46,737 bases of DNA. It comes from Deltaproteobacteria bacterium. Lineage in GTDB: Bacteria; Desulfobacterota; DSM-4660; Desulfatiglandales; HGW-15. The first letter of the stretch is position 1. Every line of letters begins with the position of its first letter. The stretch is from assembly GCA_016931115.1 (NCBI GenBank), contig JAFGFM010000127.1:1-46737 (forward strand). The letters run 5' to 3'. The notes under the pieces were generated by a model that was not told the origin of the DNA, did not search any database, and saw only the letters and a program-made list of their open reading frames with translations. Below, piece after piece: positions 23,857 through 34,600 of the stretch. The translations under genes were made by a program, and so were the position numbers.

Positions 23857-25634
23857 TTATTTTCCCCGAATTTTTCTTCAATTTTCAGCATAAACTGCTC
23901 AACAAATATATCCATATCCGCAATGATGCCTTTGATCTTGATTGCCAGAAAGTTGTACCCAAACAGCGCGGGTATGGCCACGATAAGGCCAAATACTGTT
24001 GTTGCCAGGGCTGAGGCAACGCCTGGCGCGATAGCTGCAAGATTTGCCTCCCCTGCTTCTGCAAGGGCTGCAAAGGTATTCATAACGCCCCATACAGTTC
24101 CTAAAAGCCCCAGAAAGGGGCCGCCTGATATGGACATAGTCAGGATCGTAAGCATTGAATTGATCCTGAGATCTTCCCTTACAAAACCTTCATCAATATA
24201 GGTCCTTATTGTGTTTATCTCATGTTTAGTCAGCTTTTTTCCACCGGAGGATATTTTATCAAGAAGGTGGTTAAGGCGGTTACATCCTGCATTATACAAC
24301 TTACAGATGGATGAATTTTCAAAATTATCCTTCTCTATATTATTATGGAGGACATCATAATTATTCAGAAAGGATTCCCAGAACAATTTGTTTTCTTTTT
24401 GTATGAATACAAGCTGAAATGCTTTATTCATGATGATAAACCAGCTACCAATAGCAAAGAATACTAAAACAATTATTATAATCCAGCCATCGAGCGAGAT
24501 GTTTTTTACGATGGTCGCAAAGTAAAAAACCGGCATCCCTCGCCCTTTGTTAATCTCTTCACCCTCTACTACAAGAAATTTTGGATCAGGCCCCTCTGTC
24601 ATGTGTGCAAGGCCTATGTATGAAATTGTTCTTGATCCCTTTGATACCCTGATTTCATCAAGGTCACCCAGAAATGGTTTTGACCTGTCTATAGAATTTC
24701 CGACCACCATATTGCTGTTTATTTGAGGCATTGAGAATTTCATATCCGCCCATGTGGACTCTATGCCGTCAAGAGTTATTGTTATCCTGCTATTTGGCAT
24801 AACTGTAACAAAAAGGTGCTGCCATTTCATGGAGGCGATAGCTGTTGTCTTTTCAGTTGATACAATAACGCCGGTATCGGACTTTACACTGCAATAGATC
24901 ATGGAGTTCTCAATGCCTATTAACACCTCGCCGCTGCTTCCCGACATTGTAAAGAGGTGGGCTTCACTTACCGCGTCAGTCATTCTTACCCAGGCGGAAA
25001 ATGTGAGCCCGGCATTAAAGTCCATAGATGGAGAATTGTTTATCACTATTCCATCCTCAATGCTTGCAATCGTAGCCCCTGTGCCTATTATTGACGGCAA
25101 CCCAAGCCCGCCCTTGAATTCTACGGCATTGTTTTTATAGGCAGTAGCATCCTTTGGGAGACCTTCCACCTCATCCATATGCATAACAAGCACCTGGTCA
25201 ACCGCATAGGTGCCGTTCATGTCCTGCCCTCCCACCGCGCTCTCATTGCCATAATACATCCATATATATTCAGTCGCGGTCTTTGCGGATACCCTGGGTA
25301 GCCTCACCCACAGAAGCGCGATTTCATCTACAGGATCAAACCTTTCTATATGATGCTTGAGAAGATTTTGGCCGTCACTTGAAATTAAACGAATATCAGT
25401 GCCGTCATCCTTTGCGTTCGCAAAATTAAAATTTCCTGAATGGAGCCTTAATAAAACCGGAAAGTCATCGATGTTCTCACTGATATCAGCGCCGGAGGGC
25501 GTCGTATCAAAGGATATCTTCTGCCTGTACTGCCATGATTCATTCCACCATTCAGGGGCCTCTCCTGATGCTGCGAATGGGATAAACAACAATAATGAAA
25601 TTATAAAAAAAGCCCGAGTAATAATATTCTTCAC
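23853..25634 (-). CDS. DUF2341-LamG-ExbB fusion: proton channel with large extracytoplasmic domain
   Basis: 593 residues starting with GTG25634, with AAGGAG seven bases upstream. After the signal peptide (ending near ASG), residues ~25-120 form a DUF2341 domain (WWNESWQYRQKISF, YIWMYYGNE) and ~150-350 a LamG/concanavalin-like domain (HMDEVEGLPKDATAYKNNAV, LTFSAWVRM, LGDLDEIRVSKGSRT). The C-terminal half is MotA/TolQ/ExbB: a membrane helix at ~385-405, a cytoplasmic loop, then helices with MLTILTMSISGGPFLGLLGT, VWGVMNTF, and APGVASALATTVFGLIVAIP. So an ExbB is fused to lectin-like domains facing the periplasm. It directly follows the exoprotein gene (22 bases). I have seen this architecture named before, but its role is unknown. 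Confidence 0.85.
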   Translation of the reverse strand: MKNIITRAFFIISLLLFIPFAASGEAPEWWNESWQYRQKISFDTTPSGADISENIDDFPVLLRLHSGNFNFANAKDDGTDIRLISSDGQNLLKHHIERFDPVDEIALLWVRLPRVSAKTATEYIWMYYGNESAVGGQDMNGTYAVDQVLVMHMDEVEGLPKDATAYKNNAVEFKGGLGLPSIIGTGATIASIEDGIVINNSPSMDFNAGLTFSAWVRMTDAVSEAHLFTMSGSSGEVLIGIENSMIYCSVKSDTGVIVSTEKTTAIASMKWQHLFVTVMPNSRITITLDGIESTWADMKFSMPQINSNMVVGNSIDRSKPFLGDLDEIRVSKGSRTISYIGLAHMTEGPDPKFLVVEGEEINKGRGMPVFYFATIVKNISLDGWIIIIVLVFFAIGSWFIIMNKAFQLVFIQKENKLFWESFLNNYDVLHNNIEKDNFENSSICKLYNAGCNRLNHLLDKISSGGKKLTKHEINTIRTYIDEGFVREDLRINSMLTILTMSISGGPFLGLLGTVWGVMNTFAALAEAGEANLAAIAPGVASALATTVFGLIVAIPALFGYNFLAIKIKGIIADMDIFVEQFMLKIEEKFGENK

Positions 25635-25655
25635 CTTGATTCTCCTTATAGTTCT

Positions 25656-28600
25656 TTAATCAACATAAAATCCGATTACTTCCACACTCAGCCATTTTGC
25701 GATAAAGTCTTCCAGCGCCTTCATTGCATCCTGCATGGCCTGATCCCTTTCGCCGGCAAGTGATGATGTGGCATTATCCGCCATGCCTGCGGTATCTGTA
25801 AGGCTGCTCGCCCCTGCTGACAGTGCCCCCATATTAATAGCAGTTGTTGTAACAGGGAGACCAACAGACCCCTGTGAAAAATTGATGTTCTGTGCGTTCA
25901 CGATCTCTGTCGCGCCAAGGATAACATTTGACCCGGAAATACCAGCCTCACCGGCATCTATTTCGCCCTCTGGAGCAAAGAGATACACATCACCTGGCAG
26001 GGGCTCTTGTTTAGGCCCTTCAAGACCATCAGGGTCAAAGGTAAGGGATCTTATACCGCTACCTACTGCAGGGGGTTTAAACTCGATCGACCATGTGCCT
26101 GAAACCTGGTCATATACAGCAACAGATTCTGTTGCATTTATGCTTGTCTTTGAACCACGCCCTGCATTTATATTACCCTTATCCGACCATACTGTGATAT
26201 CTCCCCCTGCAAATGTCATTATCCTTGATTCGTTTACATTGAGATCCCCTTTAGACAAAATATTCAGGGAACCGCCGGACGCGGTAAATATGCCTGAATT
26301 TTTAGCTGCGCTTCCAGGCCGTGAAAAGGTTGTCTTGCCAACATTTATATCTCCCATTGCAGCCATATAAATGCCGCCTTCGCTTCCTGTGATGCTTATC
26401 TGGGATTCCACCATATCAATATTGCCAGGACCTGATATATACTCATTTAACAGCGGATCAGAGATCATTTCTCTGGCCCGGTTTACCAGATCTTCAGCCT
26501 CATCTTTTTTACCTTCTGCCAGTATTTTACTGTATATTGCCCCTGCAAGCTGGATGTTCAGGCCAGCCACAAGGCTGTCTGCCTCATAATCCATATTCTT
26601 ATCAAAATATTCCAGATATCTGCCGGTAAGTTGCAGGATTATCATCCTATCCCTGGTCTGATTTATAAGTGTCTCTGCTTTACCATCCTCCCCTGCTGAC
26701 AAATAGGCATTATAGGCGGCTGTATCCTGCTCGATTCCAAACTGTGCTGCAAGCTCTTCCGCCTCAGAATACTTTCTTTCTGCCATCAGGCGTATATAGG
26801 TATCCGCCACCGACTTTATATCAGCAGGGATATCGGTATACTTATAATTGATATCACTTCCGAATAATTTTTTTACAGCGGCCAGGGTTAAATCCCTGTT
26901 AATACCGGAAAGCAGCACAAGGTCATTATCCTCCCTGCCAAGATACGGGTTAAACTGGTTTCCTATGAGCTGAATACCGTCTGTTGTGCCAAGATCAATG
27001 CTGTTACCAGCCCTTACCAAAAGTGTGCCCGGCCCCCCGTGCAGTATCCCTGACTGAAATGGATTTACAATGCCTGATGAAAAGAAGATATCCCTTTCCG
27101 CGCTTATTATGGAGAGGTCAGAACCCCTGGTATTCTGTCCACTGTAATATATATCCCTTATATCTCTGCCTGCTGTTATTCGGGTCTCTTTGGGGAGATA
27201 CAGTAATATCTTATTAATATCCCTGCCTGCTTCTATGGTTACAGGGGTATAATCATTAATATGGAGCACACCAGCACTATGGCCTGACTGAAGTAATAAG
27301 ATAAGATTATTCACATCACCCGCACTGTTTAAACCTCTTATGTTCCCGTATATTTGAGCAGGGTCAATATCAGACATGTATATACTGGCCTTTTTATTAG
27401 GGCTTATATCTAATCCTGCCCCACTTATGTCATTTCCTGCCCTTAATAAAAGGTTACCTGTGGGTGAAGGGGCTATGAAAAAGGTAGAATTAAAAATAAT
27501 ATCGCGCCCCGCTGTAAAGGATAGGCTAGCTGGCAGTAAATTCTGCTTTTGTGCATTCTGAATATTTTTATCATAGAAGACTGTATTACCGGTCAGGATA
27601 ATATCATTGTTAAGGGCATTAAGGTTTACAGATGTGCTGGTGGTGTAACCAAGGTTCCAGGATGATGGGGTGGTAAAACCCATTTTTGCAAGAGTGGGGT
27701 TTACAATAGTGCCAAGCTCTATTTTCCCTCCTGCTGCTAATGAAAGTTGTGCATCAAAGAGCTCTATGTGCTGATTTTTCAGATTCGATCTTGTCCCGAA
27801 ATCCCCCGCAGCATAAAGCTCCCCAGCACCTTCAGATATCAGAAATCTTCCGTTCAGATCTCCGCCTGAATATACCTCAAGGTCTCCTTTGCCAAATATG
27901 CCTATGCCTGCGGTAATCTCTTTACCGGCCTTTACCCTGATGTCTCCTCCGGACATTGCGACAATACCCTGTGAAGCATCCCTTCCTGAAATCCCGCCAT
28001 CATATGAAGCAGCCCAGACATCCTGTAGAGTCATGCTCACAGAGTCACGAACTCTATATACTGCATCCCACGCGTCGTTTTTTGTCGGAATGGCTTCAAT
28101 CTGGCCTCCGGAGTTGATAAAAACATTTCCGCCCCTACCGTATTCAGTATATTTATTAAGGCCGCTTTCCGGAGGCGCCCCAAGGGACCTGACAGCGCCC
28201 AGGATATTATTACTCCTTGTCAGTGATAGACCATTTAATATGTTGAAAGTTATATCCCCGGTAGAAGATTGAACTGCCCCGCCCTTTAAATAGAGTGACC
28301 CTCCCACATCTCCTCTTATATCTCCGCTGTATGTGGCCAGGTTGAAGCCAATGTTTCCCGATGTGACCATTGAATTGAGATTAATCTGGTTTATGGTTGT
28401 ATCCCCTGCTGATGAAAACCCTAGACTACCCCTTTCAGTATAGATAAGTGCCTTGCTTTTTATCTCCAGATTACCTGATGCCGTATTATGGTTCCAGGCA
28501 GAGGGGTCTGCTACCGAAAGATCAGATCCGGCAGAAAAGTTCAGGTTCCAGGATTTCACATTCGAATCTTTCCACAGCTCCTGTTTATTTGTGGGGGCAT

Positions 28601-31600
28601 CCTTTATATTTGCATTGATATTAAGATTGCCTGCTGCCCTCAGATAAAGCGAACCCGCTGTTTCCGCGCTGCCATCCTGATCAACATCATATCGCCACCC
28701 GGTGAGGTCCCATTCCATTTCAATGGAAAGATCCCCCTGGCTTTGCACCTCTATGCCAGGGGCATAATAAAGAGATGTACCAGGGCCAGTAATCAGGTCT
28801 TTGTAAACAGTTTCTTTTTTTTCTGGGGCTGTTTGCATGTAATTAGCTGTTTCCGTCTTCCAAAGTGCAATTTCGCTGTTGATTATCCCGTCATGGTCTT
28901 TAGCATTATAGATCCTCACTGCTTCAACAGTTACTGTATCAGTCCCTGTTACAGAGCCCTTAAGACTGATATTTACGCCTGCATCATCCCTGAGTGAACG
29001 GAATAGAATAGATTCTCCTCCGGAAATGGCAGCACCCTCATCAAAGGTCACGATCTTCATACTGCTTAAGACAGCTTTACCGCCTGATGTAAGTCCAATA
29101 CTGCTGTTTGTATGAAGTGTGAGATCATTAGCCGCATATATGCCTATCCAACCTTTTTCAGTATTATTTGTTGAAACAAGAGCCCCGTATATGTCAATAT
29201 TACCTTCGCTGTCTAACCCGTCAGCAGATAATGTGATGTGATCGCCATAAATACTTGCATCAGATTCAAGGATCATATTCCCTTCTCGCGCCCTGATATC
29301 CAACTTCCCTGTTAATCCGCCCTGATAAAGGGTATTGGAAAGCACGCCAAGGTCATTTATGGCTGCGGTATCAATGGTAAAGGAGCCTTTAGCGCCGTTA
29401 TCCTTTGCCATACCGAGCAGGTATCCGTCTATAACAGCAGCCTTTGCAGGAGAATATATCTCTATTGTTCCCGCATCACCCTGCGCTCCGGCAGAGACAT
29501 CAAGTATTGTGCCCTCTTCCAGGCTGACAACACCCTTTCCAGATGCGAGTCTTATTCTTCCTGCGGGTGAATATGCATCTCCTGAAGAAACAATGGCTGC
29601 ATTTTCAATAAGAAATATCCCATCTCCCTCTTCTGCACCGGCAGCATCAAACAGGATATAACTCCCGGGCATATTCAGCATACCTGACTGGGTTATATTT
29701 TCTGCCCTGATTTCAAACCTGCCGCCTGAGGATGGCTCTACGTTGACATTGTTTGCACTATATGCGCCTGATAATATAGCTACACTCCCCTTTCCGGCAT
29801 TAATCATGTAATCCATCACATTGTATGTGTTCTGCGTTTTATAAGCAGATGATAACAATCCCCTGCTTTTTATTGAAAGATCAGCTCCCCCTGTTACAAG
29901 GCTGCCTCTTCCCTGAAAAAAGGTATTATCAGAGAGAAGGTTTATCTGTGAATAGCCGTCAAAGGTTACAACTCCCATATTCAGGGTAATTTTATCAGCG
30001 CTTATATAAAATTCACCAGCGCCCTTATCAAATGCGCCGCCCCATAATGAGCCTGAATTCTGAAAGGTTATTTCAGCCGATTTTATATCAACCTTTTTCC
30101 CTGACCCGCTAATAAGTGACGCATCAATGGTAAGACCTGAAGCGATATTCAGATTAAAGGCGTCTTTGAATGTGATCTCAGAGCCGTAACCAAGTGTTAT
30201 ATAATCTGATTTTTTAAGCATATCCCACAGGCTCTGGGTGATATAGCCCCCTGCTTCGCTTCTGTCTGTATAATCATTCGGCATAAAAAATATCTTTTTG
30301 CTTGTAATGTTCAGGGAGCTGTTATCCACAATAAATTCACCCTTTATATCAAAGTAGCCGGTATTGATGGTTATATTGTCAGAGGCATGTACCTGCGCAT
30401 TATTCTCAACCAGTAATTTCCCCTGTGGAGAATTAAAGGTTATGACACCATCGCCTGATCCGGACAATGCTGCAACATTTGCATTACCTTTTATATTTAT
30501 GGCATCACGGGCATTCAGTTGAATGGCCTTTACATTCAGATCCACCCCTTCTTCTAACTCTATATTGTCTGTGGTTGCAGTATCCCCAAGGATGATATTC
30601 TCCATGCCTCTGCCTGATACAGAGGCATCAGCGACAACAAGCCTGTTCAGGAGATCATCTGATAACTGACCCGCAAGTGAACCTGCAGGGTCAAAATTTT
30701 CAGGAAGGGAACTTTCGTTTTCAGACCCGGCAGCGGTTACAAGAATATTTTTTCCGCTGAGATTAAGCTCCCCACCCTTATATTCATCGCTTAAAGGGTT
30801 GCCTATAATGTTTCCTTCTATAAATGTTGTATTGCCTTTAAGCGTAATGTTTCCGCCATCTCCTGCAACTATATTTCTTATCTCAAAGTACCCTTCGGTA
30901 AGCAGATCTTTTGCCTCTCTCAGGGAATAAAATCGCACGCCTGAATCCTCTATAGCTGTGCCTGCAACTGCATTCTTTCCTGTAATAACTGTGTATCCCT
31001 GGCTGGTAGTGTGATACTGTTCAGGATTATATCCTGTCCCAAGGTCGGTCAGTATAATGGCACCCTCTGTAAAGGCATACTCCTCTGAAAGCAGATAATA
31101 TTCACCGGCAGGTATCTCCCTGTTAGTATCTATAATAATAGTTTTCCCAGGGTTAGGTACAGAGTTGTCAGGCAGAATTACATACTGCCTGCTTTTTTTA
31201 AGGGGGTCATTAGAGCCCTCTGTTCCTGGCAGAAATTTGTAGCCAAAGAGCTCCCCTCCGCCTGACACATCAATATCAGATCCGCCTACTGCTATTACCT
31301 CATTTGCCTGCACAAAAACAGAACCGGAAGGGGCAGACTCAACAGGTTTATCCGGGTCAATTCCTCCATCATCCTTTTTAAGCCCCCATATTATTCCGCT
31401 GTCATCAAAAATGCCGTAATTTATATGCGCGCTGGTGTTTGTTGAAAGGGTGCTGCCGTCTCCAAGGAATATTCTTCCTGCATCTCCTGATGTTTTAAGT
31501 GTTATGCTGCCCAACGGCGCATAGATATCCCCATAATGGTAAATGTTTGCGCCCGTCAATTCAAGATTTGCCCCTGCTGAATATATTGGGCCATTAAGGT

Positions 31601-34600
31601 TATCACCATTATCATTTACAGTAATGTCACCTGTTGCCCTGATGGAAAATGAGCTGAGTGTCTCAGGATATATCCTGTCTGCATTTAAAACCAGATCGCC
31701 GCTCTGCAGTATGCCGCCCCACCGCCCGGCGAGGCCACCTGTACTGTTATAATAATAATAATCCGAAAGGCGTATATCCTGCGCTGCATTGAGTTCAACC
31801 CTTTCAAAGGAAGAGAGAGTTATAAAACCATTTATATCCAATATTCCTGCATCAAGGGTTAATAGAGAGCTTCCAGAAATAGAGCTGTATCTTCCAGCAT
31901 AATATTCATAGCTGTTTTTTAATGTAATCCAGGGTGATGATATCTTTATTTCACTGACAGGAGCCGCATCAATAACCGGCGCATCAAGGGATAAGAGCCT
32001 GCCTATTGAAACATTCATGGAATCAATAAAATTTATACTATGAGCACTTTTAAGAGCTATTGAATCAAACCCCTGGGTGATAAAAGCACTTAATTCTTTA
32101 CGGACTATTTTCATGGACTGGCTTGTATTGCTGCTGACAAGCGAGAGAGAAGCGCCGGGAAGATTTGCCAGGCCTGCCTCTGCCCTGATATCACCTTCCA
32201 GTTTAGGCTCGTTAAAATACTCTATGTTCAGTATCCCGGGGGCGCCTGCCTCAGTTAAATGTAATATTTTGCCATCAACACCCCATGAGTAATTTGTAAC
32301 AGCCTCTGATCCTGATATATCTATAACAGAACCTGCCTCAGTTGAAAGGTTATCAGCCTTAATCTTTACACTACCTCCGTCAAAAACATCTCTCCCCACA
32401 GGAAGACCAGAAATCAATGGACTGGTTGCTGGATTATCATAACCCTTTACACTAAGAAGGGCGCCTGGAGCCATATTAATGTCAACTGCATTTAGGCCGA
32501 TAGCACCCCCCGGCGCATCAAGCGCACCTGATATATTAATATTCAAACCGTCAAGATTTATTGAACCCTCCTGAAACACCCTTAAAAGAGCATCTTCTCC
32601 TATTTGAAGGATTTCTTCTGAGCTTGAGACTACATCCACAACAACACCATCGAATACCTCACCGGTATTAAAGGTAATTGATGAATCCCCAATATAAATG
32701 TCAGGGGCGCTTATCAGGGAAATGGCAGGGTCATTAAATCTCTTTACACTAAAAATATCTATTTCTGCTGCTGCAGCAATATCTTCTCTCTTTGAAATAA
32801 TTTTGATGGGTGATGGGCTGAAAGATGTACCTTTTTCAACATGAATACCTTTACTGGAAAGCAATATAAAATGGACAATGCCTGTTTCATCAAAATAGTT
32901 ATCATCAATATTAAACCTGCCAAAGAGTTCTGAAGGGATCTCCTGTTCAATCGTATTAACACCTGATGAACTATTATGAGAAACAATGGATATATCCCCT
33001 GCATGGACTGATATGGAACCGCCTTCCTTTCCAATTGCAGAATAACCTGCTACGCTTCCATCAAGCAGTACAGTTAAACCATGTATGGTCAGTGCACCTG
33101 CATCTCCGCCTGAAATATGACCCTTGTTATTTGTTTCCACACCCCCGCTTATATCAATGAAGGCCCCCTCTGAAACAACCACACCCTCACCATTAAAGGA
33201 TTCATCTGAAAGAACAATACTCCCCCCTTTCAAAAGGCCCTTTTCATAATCGAAAATGTTATTATTACCATACATGGAGTTATTGATTATTTCACCTGCA
33301 ACAGAGATGCTGCTGCCTGGCAGGAGGTGTACCCTTTCATCTCCTATAGCCTCATGGCTTATATATTCAGGATTGATTTGTCCGGCTATAGATGGATCTG
33401 TTGTTATATTACTCTTGAGGTACAGCTTTATATTTCCGCCTGGTATTGTTAGATCCCCTTCATACTGTATCTTTCTTGCTGTTACTTCAAAAGTTCCTCC
33501 GGGTTGAAGTGAAACAACTGCATCCTCAAATATACTAATACCTGCCCTGGTGTAAAGGCCGATACTATAAGCCCCTGATGAGCTTAAAAGATCGGACGAA
33601 ATATAACTTATTCCGTTCCTGTGCTCAGGAAATGGGTCATTAGGCCTAAAGCTATCAGGCAGTATTTCAACAGAGCCTGAAAGAACAATCTCCTGAACAA
33701 AAGGATCAAATGCAGGGTACATGATGGAGGAAGCAAATCCGACTTTTATATCATCTCCTATCTTTAATGTACCCGCCTCAGGCACAGAAATACCCATTGC
33801 CTCATATAGCGTTTTATTTGAGGCATCAGGATACAACAACTGATATTTACCCTGTGTAACAGAGAGGTCAACCATACCGTCAAGGGCAAGTTTTGAACCG
33901 ATTAAGGTTACACCCCCTGCATTTGCCCCCTCCAGAAACCCGGCAGAGTAGTTTACAAGGGGTGCAACACCTCCGTAATAAACCCCGCTGTATTTTGTAG
34001 TTCCGTATCGCTCATTAACATATTTAAAATCACCCAGTATGCCTTCATAGCTCTCCCACTGAGGGGCATTGCTGATATCATAAACAACATTATTTGCTGA
34101 AACCAGTTTGGTTGTATTATAGGCCCCGTCAAGGTATTCCACCCCTCCCCCTGATGCATCAATCAGGGAGCCTTCACGCAGAATAATATCTCCGAAACCG
34201 GCATTAAGCGTGATGGTGCCGCCCTTTACTGCCATTTCACTGGCTGTTCTTTCATCCTGTGAAAAATGACTGCTCACATTACCTATTGAGGAGCCTTGAA
34301 GAGATGATATGGTAACAGTATCACCCTTAAGTACCCCACCCTCACCCTTCTGTCCATAATCGTCCCTGAGTTCAACACTGTTCAACTGTACATCTATCAG
34401 CTTCTCGCTAACAGGCTTTTGAACCCATAATCCGCCGGCATCTATTCCGGCATCTTCTCCTATATATATACGCTCACTTGCCTTTAATTCTATTGTGCCT
34501 GCCGGGGCCTCAATTATTCCATAACCCTCTATTCGCTTAAGGGGGTTATTAATGTCTGTTCCGGCTATTTTTATTTGACCTCCGGTAAATACAAATGACT

